Shown piece by piece: positions 35,882-45,742 of a stretch of 64,000 nt of DNA. The stretch covers positions 30,007 to 94,006 of the forward strand of contig NZ_BSOA01000031.1 in NCBI RefSeq assembly GCF_030160275.1, read 5' to 3'. This stretch comes from Dyella flagellata (GTDB lineage Bacteria > Pseudomonadota > Gammaproteobacteria > Xanthomonadales > Rhodanobacteraceae). Position 1 is the first letter of the stretch. The number at the start of each line of letters is the position of its first letter. The notes beneath the pieces were generated by a model, which saw only the letters and a list, made by a program, of their open reading frames with translations, did not search any database and was not told where the DNA came from. A program made the position numbers and the translations under genes.

Positions 35882-36508
35882 CTAACGATGCTGGGTCGCG
35901 ACCTTCAAGCCGAGCGCAATGAAGATCGAGCCGATGATCTTACCCTGCCAACGCCCTAGCCACCGTATTCGCTTGACGATCTTTCCCAGCGGACGTATCG
36001 AGATCACGATCAGCGTTGTATAGACCGCACTGAGCACGACGAAAATCAGCCCCAGCAGTGTGAATTGCAAGAACGTGGAGCCGCGCTCCGGATGGACGAA
36101 CTGCGGCAGAAACGCGAGAAAAAACAGCGCCGTCTTCGGATTGAGCACCTCCGCCGGAATGGCCTGCCAAAAAGCCTTCGCCGCCGACACGGGTGGCACC
36201 TTTGGCAACGCAGGGTCTGCAGGCGGCTCGCGCAAGGCCTTGATGCCAAGGTAGATGAGGTAGCCGGCACCGATCAGTTTTACCGTGTTGAACGCCAGCG
36301 CTGAAGTCATCAGCAGCGCAGACAGACCTACCGCGGCCGCCAACGCATGCACGAAATCACCGCTAGCGATACCCAGCCCCGTCAGGACGCCGGTCTTGCG
36401 CCCGCCCTGCAGCGTGCGCGTCAGCACAAGCAGCACCGCCGGCCCTGGAATCAGGAACAGCCCCAGCACGACGGCGACGTAGGTGGTCAGGGTGGAAAGC
36501 TCAAACAT
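35882..36508 (-). CDS. LysE/RhtB family exporter
   Basis: 208-residue inner-membrane protein with six predicted helices. The opening LFLIPGPAVLLVLTRTLQGGRKTGVLTGLGIASG pattern (PGPA, then GxxxG) is the family signature, and LNPKTALFFLAFLPQFV is its second landmark. The family exports amino acids and derivatives such as lysine, threonine or homoserine lactone. The substrate is not predictable. There is no adjacent LysR-type regulator. Confidence 0.9.
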   Translation of the reverse strand: MFELSTLTTYVAVVLGLFLIPGPAVLLVLTRTLQGGRKTGVLTGLGIASGDFVHALAAAVGLSALLMTSALAFNTVKLIGAGYLIYLGIKALREPPADPALPKVPPVSAAKAFWQAIPAEVLNPKTALFFLAFLPQFVHPERGSTFLQFTLLGLIFVVLSAVYTTLIVISIRPLGKIVKRIRWLGRWQGKIIGSIFIALGLKVATQHR

Positions 36509-36635
36509 GGAAGGCCTGCGACTTTTCCTGTTGATTGCGATACCCGTGCAGCAAGGACTTTATTCGTGCCGGTTTTCATGGTCAACCAAGTCGAAATTCC
36601 CGCTGGCCCGTCCGCGTTGCTTGCAGCCGCGCTAT

Positions 36636-37451
36636 TTAGGGCCGGGTTGCAAGCATCTCTTGGATCGTCTTCACGACCAGATCAGGCTTATCGAGCATGA
36701 CCTTGTGGGAGCTGCCAGCCGCGAATACATATTTGCGATTCGGATTATGGGCGGTGAACGCATGATGGGCGTTCTGCCAAATCGCAGCACTCTCAGGATC
36801 GCTTTGCCCCTTCTCCGCGACTACATCGATGATCGGCAAGTCCACCGGGACTCGCATGGCGTTGATTTCCTTCGCGGTCGCCGGCATGGCCTCTGCAAAC
36901 GGAATAGCCACCTTCGCCAACTCCGGGGCTTTTTCCCGAATCTCGGCATATTGAGCGCGCATGTTCTTCAAGTTCTTGTCGACTTCCGACTGCGGCCAAG
37001 CATTGGGCACTACAGCATCCAGCAGCACGACGCCCTTGATGCGGCCGTCTTCGGAAGCCGCCAGCAAACTGATGGCCCCACCGTAGGAATGACCGACCAT
37101 GATTATCGGCCCTTTGATACTGCAGTCATCCAGCGACATTCGTAGGATGTGCGCGTCATTGTCGATGCTGTAGGGCTTTTTTGTATTGATGCTGCTCTTG
37201 CCCATCCCAGCGCGATCGTAGACAACGGTCTGCACACCAGCACCCTGGATCGCTGGCGCGATCTTCGCCCATACACTGGAGTCGTTGCCGAATCCGGCTT
37301 CGAATACAACGGTGACGCCACCCTTTCCTTCTTTATCTACCCAGATTCGGTTGCCATCGATGTTCAAGACGGATGGCGAGCATGCGGTCTGGCCGTATGA
37401 CGAGGGCACCAAGGCCGGGGCCAACAGAATGGCGAAAATCATTCTACGCAA
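36636..37451 (-). CDS. Exported alpha/beta hydrolase
   Basis: 271-residue alpha/beta-hydrolase. A signal peptide (MRRMIFAILLAPALVPSSYG) precedes the fold. The oxyanion-hole region is VFEAGFGNDSSVW, the nucleophile elbow is GHSYGG (about residue 120), the acid is probably the Asp in VPVDLPIIDVVAEKG, and the catalytic His is in FAAGSSHKVMLDKPDLVV near the C-terminus. The likely start is TTG 37451, preceded by GGGGGA; an ATG at 37442 is the alternative. The substrate is unknown. Base composition is slightly less GC-rich than its neighbours, hinting at more recent arrival. Confidence 0.85.
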   Translation of the reverse strand: MRRMIFAILLAPALVPSSYGQTACSPSVLNIDGNRIWVDKEGKGGVTVVFEAGFGNDSSVWAKIAPAIQGAGVQTVVYDRAGMGKSSINTKKPYSIDNDAHILRMSLDDCSIKGPIIMVGHSYGGAISLLAASEDGRIKGVVLLDAVVPNAWPQSEVDKNLKNMRAQYAEIREKAPELAKVAIPFAEAMPATAKEINAMRVPVDLPIIDVVAEKGQSDPESAAIWQNAHHAFTAHNPNRKYVFAAGSSHKVMLDKPDLVVKTIQEMLATRP

Positions 37452-38020
37452 GGCACGAATCCCCCAACGAAGACGGACCTGACCAGCAAAGATGGCCGCT
37501 GCGTGCAGGCCACGGAATATTGCTTGCGGCCTGAAGATCCCAGTGTCGGATGTGCACGGCGAGTGCCAGACGTCACAGTCTCTCTACAACCGGCCTGCTG
37601 ACGAATAGCCGCGCTATCCGCCAGCAAGTGTTCTATTTGTTGTCACCGGCCAGTTGAAAGCGCTGCAATGGCAATAAGACTGCAAATAACGCACATTCTG
37701 AAGAGAATACCCGTGCTTCTATCGGCAACAGACCGGGCTTGCTCCTGAAGCTCATGGTGTCGCCCCTGCAGGAGCTGTGGCGCCTTCAAAAACCCCAGGG
37801 CTCCAAGCATGCACGACAACGAAAAAAAAATCCGGACAGCGATCCACGGAATAAGCGCGCCACAGCAAAACAGAGCGCGCCGGCGGCAATCATGGACATT
37901 ACCAATCGCGCAATATTGAATTTCACTTCCCCTCCAAGAACACGCCAACCTTCTATGGACTAAGGAGGCGGGATACCGCAATCTTGCTCATGAGCGACTC
38001 TCCGGCACTTAATCGTCAAA
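37452..38020. other. Gene-poor stretch between the hydrolase and glmS
   Basis: About 570 bp, lower in GC than its surroundings. The only coding candidate is a 46-codon minus-strand frame (annotated separately). A run of nine A at 37822-37830 interrupts that area. No RNA gene or repeat of the main family is seen. Confidence 0.5.
37786..37926 (-). CDS. Possible small membrane protein (46 residues)
   Basis: A minus-strand frame starting at GTG 37926, preceded by GGAGGGGAA. It encodes a hydrophobic segment (LVMSMIAAGALCFAVARLF) that could span the membrane once, then GSLSGFFFRC. The poly-A tract at 37822-37830 (poly-T in this gene) codes for the Phe run; a one-base slip there would give a different tail of about 25 residues. 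I do not recognise it, and ribosome-site spacing is short, so it may be spurious. Confidence 0.25.
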   Translation of the reverse strand: MKFNIARLVMSMIAAGALCFAVARLFRGSLSGFFFRCRACLEPWGF

Positions 38021-39850
38021 TCATTCGACCGTTACAGATTTCGCCAGATTACGCGGCTGATCCACATCCGTACCGCGCAGCACCGCGACGTGATATGCAA
38101 GCAACTGCAGCGGAATAGTAAGCACCGCCGGCGAGATGAAGTCGCCGCCTGCGTCGATGCGCAACACAGCACCACGCGTTGCATTGCCATCGATATGCGC
38201 CTTGGCATCGGCAAACACGATCAGTTCGCCACCACGGGCACGCACTTCCTGCAAGTTGGATTTGAGTTTGTCGAGCAGCGGGCCGTTGGGGGCAACGGCA
38301 ATCACCGGCATGTCTTCGTCGACCAGGGCGAGCGGCCCGTGCTTCAGTTCGCCGGCGGGATAGGCCTCGGCGTGGATATAGGAGATTTCCTTGAGCTTGA
38401 GCGAGCCTTCCAGCGCCACCGGATAATGCGCGCCGCGCCCCAGGAACAGGGCGTGGTGGCGGTGTACGAAGCGCTCGGCCAGTTCGATCACTTGCGGCTC
38501 CAGCTTGAGTGCCTCGTCCAGGCAGCGCGGCAGGTGCAGCAGCTGCTCGGTAAGGTCGCGGTAGCGTGCCGCGTCCAGGCCCTGCTGCTTGGCAACGTGC
38601 AAGGTGAACAGCGCCAGGGCGGCGAGCTGGGTGGTGAAGGCCTTGGTGGAGGCGACGCCGATTTCGGGGCCGGCGCGCGTCATCAGTTTCAGATCCGCTT
38701 CGCGCGTGACGGACGACTCCGGCACGTTGCAGATGGCGAGCGTGCCCAGGTAACCGCGGCGACGCGATTCGCGCATGGCGGCGAGCGTGTCGGCGGTTTC
38801 GCCGGACTGCGAAATGGCGACAAACAGGGTGTCTGGCGGCACCACGGTTTCGCGATAGCGGTATTCGCTGGCCACTTCCACGTTGACGGGCAGGCGCGCG
38901 TAGTCCTCGATCCAGTATTTGGCCACCATGCCGGCGTGGTAGCTGGTGCCACAGGCAACGATGTGCACGCCCTTCACTTTCGCCAGCAACTCGTCACCGC
39001 CCACGCCGAAGATGTTGGGCAGCACGCCACTGGCGCCGATGCGCGCTTCGAGCGTATCGGCCACGGCGCGCGGCTGCTCGAAGATTTCCTTCTGCATGTA
39101 GTGGCGGTATTCGCCACGCTCCACCGCGTCCGCAGACAGTTCGCTTTCCTGGATGCCACGTTCGACCGGCTTTCCATCCAGCGTATAGACCTGAACGCCT
39201 TCGCGAGTGACATCGACGACGTCATTTTCTTCGAGGTAGATGATCCGGTTGGTGACCTGCACCAGCGCTTGCGCATCGGAACCCAGAAAGTTCTCGCCGA
39301 TGCCTACGCCAACCAGTAGCGGTGCTCCGCGCCGTGCGCCGATCACGCGGCCGGGTTCGTCACGGCTCATGACGGCGATGGCATAGGCGCCTTCCAGTTC
39401 ACGCACGGTAGTGAGCACGGCCTCACGCAGCTTCATGCCTTGTCCAACGTGCAGGTCGATCAACGCGGCCATCACTTCGGTGTCGGTCTCCGAAGCGAAG
39501 ACATAGCCTTTCGATTGCAGGTCCGCGCGCAGCTTCGCGTAGTTTTCGATGATGCCGTTGTGCACGAGCGTGACGCGGCCAATGATGTGCGGGTGCGCGT
39601 TCACTTCATTGGGTACGCCGTGCGTGGCCCAGCGCGTGTGCGCGATGCCGGTGCCGCCCGGGAATGGCTCGGCGAGATACAACGCCTCCATTTCCCGTAC
39701 CTTGCCCTTGGCTCGCACGCGGTGCACATCGCCACCTTGCAGCACGGCGAGGCCGGCCGAATCGTAACCGCGGTATTCCAGCGCCTTGAGGCCGGCGATC
39801 AGCAGCGGCGCGACGTCGCGCTGGGCAGTGGCGGCAACGATTCCACACAT
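38021..39850 (-). CDS. glmS: Glutamine-fructose-6-phosphate aminotransferase
   Basis: 609-residue enzyme making glucosamine 6-phosphate for peptidoglycan and LPS. The N-terminal nucleophile Cys2 (MCGIVAAT) starts the glutaminase domain, with YRGYDSAGLAV and GIAHTRWATHG. Two SIS domains follow (CGTSYHAGMVAKYWIED; FLGRGAHYPVALEGSLKLKE). The C-terminus DVDQPRNLAKSVTVE is the canonical ending. Length is normal. It appears monocistronic; no GlmS ribozyme is expected or seen in this group. Confidence 0.97.
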   Translation of the reverse strand: MCGIVAATAQRDVAPLLIAGLKALEYRGYDSAGLAVLQGGDVHRVRAKGKVREMEALYLAEPFPGGTGIAHTRWATHGVPNEVNAHPHIIGRVTLVHNGIIENYAKLRADLQSKGYVFASETDTEVMAALIDLHVGQGMKLREAVLTTVRELEGAYAIAVMSRDEPGRVIGARRGAPLLVGVGIGENFLGSDAQALVQVTNRIIYLEENDVVDVTREGVQVYTLDGKPVERGIQESELSADAVERGEYRHYMQKEIFEQPRAVADTLEARIGASGVLPNIFGVGGDELLAKVKGVHIVACGTSYHAGMVAKYWIEDYARLPVNVEVASEYRYRETVVPPDTLFVAISQSGETADTLAAMRESRRRGYLGTLAICNVPESSVTREADLKLMTRAGPEIGVASTKAFTTQLAALALFTLHVAKQQGLDAARYRDLTEQLLHLPRCLDEALKLEPQVIELAERFVHRHHALFLGRGAHYPVALEGSLKLKEISYIHAEAYPAGELKHGPLALVDEDMPVIAVAPNGPLLDKLKSNLQEVRARGGELIVFADAKAHIDGNATRGAVLRIDAGGDFISPAVLTIPLQLLAYHVAVLRGTDVDQPRNLAKSVTVE

Positions 39851-40182
39851 GGTCGATTTCCTATGGCAGGGCTGGGGTGGTCGGCGACTTTGACGAGTCG
39901 CCGTTTCGACAAGCTTTCTGCTCCCGGGTTCATTGCCGAGGAGCCTACTTCCCGCTCTGCGGCGATGGAAGGCATCGCTTGCATTTGCATCGAGACAAAT
40001 CGACGAAGACCAGGAGCACGCATCCTTGCCGGAAGGGCGGTGAGAAAACCGTCAATGCGCTTTGCGGTGCGGATGGCCATAAGGATGGGGGCATTCACAG
40101 GCTGACATGACCACCCCGGGAAATGCGGTTTGCTGATGCTGGGATTTCATCCCAGCCTACGAACTGCGAAGCCCCTCGTTCA
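39851..40182. other. Intergenic region upstream of glmS
   Basis: 332 bp containing the glmS leader, a 7-bp hairpin close to the start (GGCGACT 39883-39889 with AGTCGCC 39896-39902), and half of a palindromic repeat at 40138-40160. No convincing gene was found; short frames here lack ribosome sites. Confidence 0.5.
40138..40160. repeat. Half copy of the GTAG palindromic repeat (right arm only), copy 7
   Basis: Only one hairpin arm is present, GCTGGGATTTCATCCCAGC with the tail CTAC. The partner arm is missing. It lies 22 bp past the stop of the cystathionine beta-synthase gene. Confidence 0.8.
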
Positions 40183-41553
<1,371 letters not shown>

Positions 41554-41635
41554 GCAGGCTCCGGGCGGGGCTGGGATATGAGGAGCGATCATAACGGAGA
41601 GGGAGTGAACAAGGCTTGCGCCGGCGCCGTGATGA

Positions 41636-41702
41636 GTAGGCTGGGATGGTAATCCCAGCTCCCCAGTGGCCTGCGGAAGCTGGGATTACCATCCCAGCCT
41701 AC
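41636..41702. repeat. GTAG-headed palindromic repeat (REPIN-like), copy 8
   Basis: 67-bp inverted hairpin pair with perfect stems in both arms and a distinct G/C-rich centre. It lies upstream of the cystathionine beta-synthase start, just beyond the terminator of the DUF465 gene; both genes are on the minus strand. Confidence 0.9.
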
Positions 41703-41717
41703 GAATCCTGAAAAATG

Positions 41718-41750
41718 AAAAACCCCGGAGCGGACCGCTCCGGGGTTTTT
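41718..41750 (-). terminator. Rho-independent terminator of the DUF465 gene
   Basis: A 15-bp perfect stem (41718-41732 with 41736-41750) and three-base loop, flanked by A and T runs on both sides so that it could work in either direction. It starts 14 bp past the DUF465 stop codon. Confidence 0.9.
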
Positions 41751-41764
41751 CCTGATTTGGACGC

Positions 41765-41998
41765 TCAATGTATCTGTTGCCGAGCGTGATAGTCGTCCCA
41801 CATGCGCTGCAAGCGTTCTTTGATGTGCAGCTTTTCTCGCTTCATCGAACCTAGGGTCATGTCGTCAACAGGGAGTACGCCGATTTCGGCATTGTCCACC
41901 TTGCTGTTGAGCTCCGTGTGTCGTTGATAGAGCCGGCGAAACTCAGCGTCGGCTTTTTTCAGGGCTTCGACAGCATCACGCTGCTGATCTTCGAACAT
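41765..41998 (-). CDS. DUF465 (YdcH-like) small protein
   Basis: 77-residue protein predicted to be almost all coiled coil (EALKKADAEFRRLYQRHTELNSK). The family signature is LxxRHxELNxKVxxAE at the N-terminal helix and MKREKLHIKERLQRM at the second. The start at ATG 41998 is preceded by GGAGG; upstream in-frame codons are not needed. It belongs to a widespread family of unknown function. It is monocistronic with its own strong terminator. Confidence 0.85.
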   Translation of the reverse strand: MFEDQQRDAVEALKKADAEFRRLYQRHTELNSKVDNAEIGVLPVDDMTLGSMKREKLHIKERLQRMWDDYHARQQIH

Positions 41999-42279
41999 GA
42001 TCCAACCTCCTCGCAGTAGGACTGCAGTCGCCCGCATGGGGCGCACGAGAACAAATGCAAATCAGGCGCATGACCAGAGTCCGCCTCCCTGTAACGGGGA
42101 ACGGATGAGGGAGTGTGGACAGGTAGGCGCATGATTCAGTCGGTAGGCCGCCGCAGTTGAATGTCGGCGGCAAGTTCGACCCTACTCCCCACTTGGCGGG
42201 GGCGCAAGGACCCCACGGCAAGGCGCATGGCGGCGCGGAATGTAGTCAAAAACCCGTAAAACATGTGGTCCTAAGGCTG

Positions 42280-42307
42280 GCAGGCTGGGATGGCCATCCC
42301 AGCCTAC
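42280..42307. repeat. Collapsed single-palindrome form of the GTAG repeat, copy 9
   Basis: A 28-bp near-perfect palindrome, head GCAG instead of GTAG, then GCTGGGATGG and its mirror ending CTAC. It has the same structure as copy 3: outer halves joined, centre lost. It lies 12 bp past the DUF4398-like gene end. Confidence 0.85.
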
Positions 42308-42319
42308 GCGTCCCTTAGC

Positions 42320-42952
42320 TTACTTGCCGCCGCCTGACGGCTGGTCCTGCATCTGCGCCCGCAGCGCCTTGGCGGCCTTGGCCGCCAGTTCGGCCTGACG
42401 CCGGGCGGCTGCGGCCACCTTGCTTTGCGCCGCGGCCAGCTTGCGGGCCTGGGCGGCCTCGGCCTGGGCCTGGGCAGCCTGGTCCGCGGCAGCCTGACCC
42501 TGGGCCTGCAGGCGCTGGGTTTCCTGCTGCGCCAGCTGGTACTGCATGCGCTGGATGTCCAGCTGCTGCTGCGCGGCGGTGGCATCGATGCGGCTGCGCT
42601 CCAGCTGCAGCTGGGCGTTTTCCTGGTCGGCCTGGTTGAGCTGGCGCTGGGAGGCCTGCAACTGGGCTTCGGCCTTGGCCTGATCCACCCTGCGCTGGGC
42701 GATGTACAGCGCGTGCGGCCGGTCGTGCGAGCTGGCCTGGGCAAGCTGGCTGATGGCATCCCGGGCCAGTGCCTGATCGGCCTGGGCGTAGGTGCCCAGG
42801 TTCGGATCGGCGGCCAGCTGATTCAAGGTATTGGTCAAGCGGCCGACATCCATATCGTCCTTGCGCGCCTGGACGGCGGCGCTGGCGAACACGGCCAACA
42901 GGGAAATGGCGATGACCGACAAACGGTGCTTCTTGAACATGGCGTGTTTCAT
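42320..42952 (-). CDS. Exported DUF4398-like coiled-coil protein
   Basis: 210-residue protein with a signal peptide (FKKHRLSVIAISLLAVFASAAVQA) and a long Ala/Gln-rich helix with heptad pattern (AQRRVDQAKAEAQLQASQRQ through AEAAQARKLAAAQSKV), consistent with a periplasmic coiled coil. The ATG at 42952 is chosen because GGAGG lies six bases upstream and it shares the stop of the preceding gene (TGATG). It is paired with the lipoprotein upstream, and the two probably act together in the envelope. In other bacteria such DUF4398 pairs precede an OmpA-like gene, which is absent here. Confidence 0.75.
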   Translation of the reverse strand: MKHAMFKKHRLSVIAISLLAVFASAAVQARKDDMDVGRLTNTLNQLAADPNLGTYAQADQALARDAISQLAQASSHDRPHALYIAQRRVDQAKAEAQLQASQRQLNQADQENAQLQLERSRIDATAAQQQLDIQRMQYQLAQQETQRLQAQGQAAADQAAQAQAEAAQARKLAAAQSKVAAAARRQAELAAKAAKALRAQMQDQPSGGGK

Positions 42953-43626
42953 CACTGGCCTCCGGAGTTCTGCTGGCCAGCATCAGGCAGGGTCTGGAAA
43001 CCCTGCCCTGGTTGCTGTTGCGGCGGATTGTCCAGCACCGAGGAAGCGGGGGCAGGCATCTCCTGCATCGGCGCCTGCTGCGGCAGCGGGGAACTTGCGG
43101 CCGGCGCCGGGGCGCTGGACGAAGAAGCCGGGTTGCCATCGTCCTGGCCATCGCCCTGCGGCTGCGAGGCGGCCATCTGCGCCGCCAGCTGGGCCTTCTG
43201 CTGCTGGTAGTGCTGGTCGTTCTCCGCCTGCGCCGCGGCGTTCTGCGCGCGCAAGCGACCGTTTGCGTCCATCTTTGACTGAATTTGGGAGCGCGCCGCG
43301 GCGAGCTGCGCCTTGGTGCGCGCCAGCGTGGCGTCCGCGCGCGATTCATCGGCCAGGTCGGCAGCCTGCGCATATTTGCGGTTGGCCATGGCCTGCTGGG
43401 CCTGCTGGAACTTGTCCTGCGCAAAGCCGAAATCGACCGGATCGTAGTCGGGCGCGCCAGCGTCGCGGGCGCTTTGCAACTGCGCCTGCGCCTGGCTCAT
43501 CAGGTTGTCCGGCGGCGGCACGCTGGCACAACCGCCCAAACTCAACGACACGGCCAGCAGCAAGGCCGGAGCCACCGCAGGGATGCGCCGCTTACGCACC
43601 GCCAACGGGGAAAATATGTGGACCAT
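42952..43626 (-). CDS. DUF4398-domain lipoprotein
   Basis: 224-residue lipoprotein: signal peptide with lipobox LGGC (about residue 33), then a DUF4398-like helical region (MSQAQAQLQSARDAGA, then FAQDKFQQAQQAMANRKY and ADLADESRADATLARTKAQ). A disordered Pro/Gln/Ser-rich tail completes it. A GTG at 43629 is also in frame, but ATG 43626 has a GAGG site at proper spacing. The stop codon overlaps the start of the coiled-coil partner, so the two are coupled. It is divergent from pilU. Function unknown. Confidence 0.8.
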   Translation of the reverse strand: MVHIFSPLAVRKRRIPAVAPALLLAVSLSLGGCASVPPPDNLMSQAQAQLQSARDAGAPDYDPVDFGFAQDKFQQAQQAMANRKYAQAADLADESRADATLARTKAQLAAARSQIQSKMDANGRLRAQNAAAQAENDQHYQQQKAQLAAQMAASQPQGDGQDDGNPASSSSAPAPAASSPLPQQAPMQEMPAPASSVLDNPPQQQPGQGFQTLPDAGQQNSGGQ

Positions 43627-43710
43627 CACTCATTCCTCTAAGAGTGTCACAGCGTATTGTGGGCAGGCATAATCCTTGAATGCAATGCATCAAACTCAGG
43701 GGTCTTTAAG

Positions 43711-44826
43711 GTGGATATCGGTTACTTCCTCAAGTTGATGGTGGACAAGGGCGCGTCGGACATGTTCCTGACGACCGGCGCCCCGGTGAACATCAAGGTC
43801 GAGGGCAAGTTGTACCCGCTCGGCAATACCGGGCTACCCAGCGGCATGGTGAAAAAGATCGCCTACTCCCTGATGGATGAGGGGCAGGTGCCGCAGTTCG
43901 AGCGCGACCTGGAACTCAACATGGCGCTGGCGGTGAAAGAGGCCGGCCGGTTCCGCATCAACGTGTTCAAGCAGCGCGGCGAAGTGGGCATGGTGATCCG
44001 CGCGATCAAGAGCGAGATCCCCAGCATCGACCAGCTGCAGCTGCCGGCCATCTTCCGTGACCTGATCATGGAGCCGCGCGGCCTGATCCTGGTGGTGGGC
44101 GCGACCGGCTCGGGCAAGTCGACCACGCTGGCGGCCATGCTCGATCAGCGCAACAGCCATTCGTCCGGGCACATCCTCACCATCGAGGACCCGATCGAAT
44201 ACCTGCACCGCCACAAGAAGTCGATCGTCAACCAGCGCGAAGTGGGCCTGGATACGCACACCTATCACGAGGCCCTGCGCAACGCGATGCGCGAAGCGCC
44301 GGACGTGATCATGATCGGCGAAATCCGCGACACCGATACGATGGAAGCGGCGATCTCCTTCTCCGAAACCGGCCACCTGTGCCTGGCGACGCTGCACTCC
44401 AACAACGCCGACCAGACGCTGGAGCGCATCCTCAACTTCTTCCCCGAATCGGCGCATAAGAACGTGCTGATGAACCTTGCCCTGAACCTGCGCGCGGTGA
44501 TCAGCCAGCGCCTGGTCATCGGCAAGGACGGCCGCCGCCTGCCGGCGGTGGAGGTGCTGCTCAACACGCCGCTGATCCGCGACATGATCCGCCGCGGCCA
44601 GATCCATGAAGTGAAAGAGGCGATGGACCGCAGCCTGCAGGAAGGCATGCAGACCTTCGACCAGTCGCTGTACAAGCTGTACAAGGGCGGCCGCATCGAG
44701 CTGGAAGAAGCGCTGGCCAAGGCCGACTCGCGCGATGGCCTGGCCTTGAAGATCCGCCTGTCCGAAAGCGGCAATTCGGAGACCGCGGAGCTGGTGGGCA
44801 ACGACCCGTACGGATTGGGGTTTTAA
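43711..44826 (+). CDS. pilU: Type IV pilus retraction ATPase PilU
   Basis: 371-residue hexameric secretion-type ATPase that helps retract type IV pili. Walker A is GATGSGKST (130-138). The Asp box and His boxes are represented by ILTIEDPIEYLHRHKKS, the Walker B region by APDVIMIGEIRDTDTMEAA, and AISFSETGHLCLATLHSNN. The C-terminal tail GNDPYGLGF fits PilU rather than PilT. The start is GTG 43711; an upstream in-frame ATG would add 18 residues without similarity. No pilT lies next to it in this window. Confidence 0.9.
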   Translation: MDIGYFLKLMVDKGASDMFLTTGAPVNIKVEGKLYPLGNTGLPSGMVKKIAYSLMDEGQVPQFERDLELNMALAVKEAGRFRINVFKQRGEVGMVIRAIKSEIPSIDQLQLPAIFRDLIMEPRGLILVVGATGSGKSTTLAAMLDQRNSHSSGHILTIEDPIEYLHRHKKSIVNQREVGLDTHTYHEALRNAMREAPDVIMIGEIRDTDTMEAAISFSETGHLCLATLHSNNADQTLERILNFFPESAHKNVLMNLALNLRAVISQRLVIGKDGRRLPAVEVLLNTPLIRDMIRRGQIHEVKEAMDRSLQEGMQTFDQSLYKLYKGGRIELEEALAKADSRDGLALKIRLSESGNSETAELVGNDPYGLGF

Positions 44827-44831
44827 GTGCT

Positions 44832-44850
44832 GCGCCCCCAGCGGGGGCGC
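44832..44850 (+). terminator. GC-rich hairpin after pilU
   Basis: An 8-bp perfect G+C stem (GCGCCCCC with GGGGGCGC, loop AGC) starting five bases after the pilU stop. There is no T run, so intrinsic termination would be weak; it may protect the mRNA end. Confidence 0.5.
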
Positions 44851-44861
44851 CTCCGCGAGAC

Positions 44862-44939
44862 GTCATCCCCGCGAAAGCGGGGATCCATTTGGCTTTTTGC
44901 ATCAGATCAAAATGGCTTCCCGCTTGCGCGGGAATGACG
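44862..44939. repeat. Second dispersed inverted repeat (GTCATCCCCGCG type)
   Basis: Two hairpins in opposite orientation: GTCATCCCCGCGAAAGCGGG at 44862 and the inverse form ending GGGAATGAC at 44939. About 24 of 29 bases match between the arms. It is unrelated to the GTAG family; the GTCATTCCCGCG core resembles a dispersed repeat common in many proteobacteria. It lies between convergent pilU and maiA. Confidence 0.7.
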
Positions 44940-44956
44940 GCTCACACGTTCACTGT

Positions 44957-45616
44957 TCACTTCGGTGCATCCGGCTGCCTTTCCGGCATCGCCGCCTGAA
45001 ACGCATCCAGCTCCGCACATGCCGCATCGATGCGCAGGATCGTCGGATAGTCGCCTAGAGGCGTCTTCCAGCGCCGCGCGTTGTACACCTGCGGCACCAG
45101 GCACAGGTCGGCCAGCCCGGGGGTATCGCCGTGGCAATAGCGAGCGGTCCGTTTGCTATGGACCAGCATCGCTTCCAGCGCCTGGAACCCGGTGGCGATC
45201 CAGTGCCGCATCCAGATGCCTTGTTGTTCGTCATCGGCGCCGAACTGCTTACCGATCCGCTGTAGCACGCGCAGATTGCCGATCGGATGGATATCGCAGG
45301 CAATGACTTGCGCCATTGCACGCACGCGTGCCCGGTCGGCGGCATCGACCGGCAGCAAGGCCGGGTGCGGATGGATGTCCTCCAGGTATTCGGCAATCGC
45401 CATCGACTGCGTAATCACCTTGTCGCCATCGACCAGGGTCGGCACCAGCTGCTGCGGATTGAGCGCCACATAGTCCGGCGAGTGCTGTTCGCCACCGTCG
45501 CGAACCAGGTGCACGGCCCGCGTTTCGTATGACAAGCCCTTTAGATTCAGTGCGATGCGCACACGGAAGGCCGCGCTGGAACGCCAGTAGCTGTACAGAA
45601 CGAGGCTGGAAGACAT
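44957..45616 (-). CDS. maiA: Maleylacetoacetate isomerase (zeta-class glutathione S-transferase)
   Basis: 219-residue enzyme of tyrosine/homogentisate catabolism that isomerises maleylacetoacetate with glutathione as cofactor. The N-terminal active-site motif is YWRSSAAFRVRIALNLKGL (the SSxS region, here SSAA as in many bacteria). The conserved NPQQLVPTL and SMAIAEYLED glutathione contacts are present, as is CHGDTPGLADLCLVPQVYNA near the end. The start is ATG 45616, with GGAAAGG before it; an in-frame ATG at 45628 is the alternative. The rest of the homogentisate pathway is not in this window. Confidence 0.92.
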   Translation of the reverse strand: MSSSLVLYSYWRSSAAFRVRIALNLKGLSYETRAVHLVRDGGEQHSPDYVALNPQQLVPTLVDGDKVITQSMAIAEYLEDIHPHPALLPVDAADRARVRAMAQVIACDIHPIGNLRVLQRIGKQFGADDEQQGIWMRHWIATGFQALEAMLVHSKRTARYCHGDTPGLADLCLVPQVYNARRWKTPLGDYPTILRIDAACAELDAFQAAMPERQPDAPK

Positions 45617-45742
45617 GGCCCTTTCCATGGAATTGAAACATGGAGTGTAACCCCGTGCCGTTTGCATCGCCGTCGGGCGGGCTGGAAAATACCCGGTTCC
45701 GGCCTCCGGGCCTGACCCCATCAAGCTGCCAGGAGTTTTTCC

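Noticed and set aside
39799..40098. 99-codon minus-strand frame overlapping the glmS start as a regulator gene
   Set aside because: It overlaps the glmS start in another frame, lacks a ribosome site and shows no helix-turn-helix.
41999..42279. Possible RNA gene in the 280 bp upstream of the DUF465 gene, with a 6- to 7-bp GC hairpin near 42147-42171
   Set aside because: The hairpin is short, no T run follows, and no promoter or known RNA motif is visible. I see no supported feature here.
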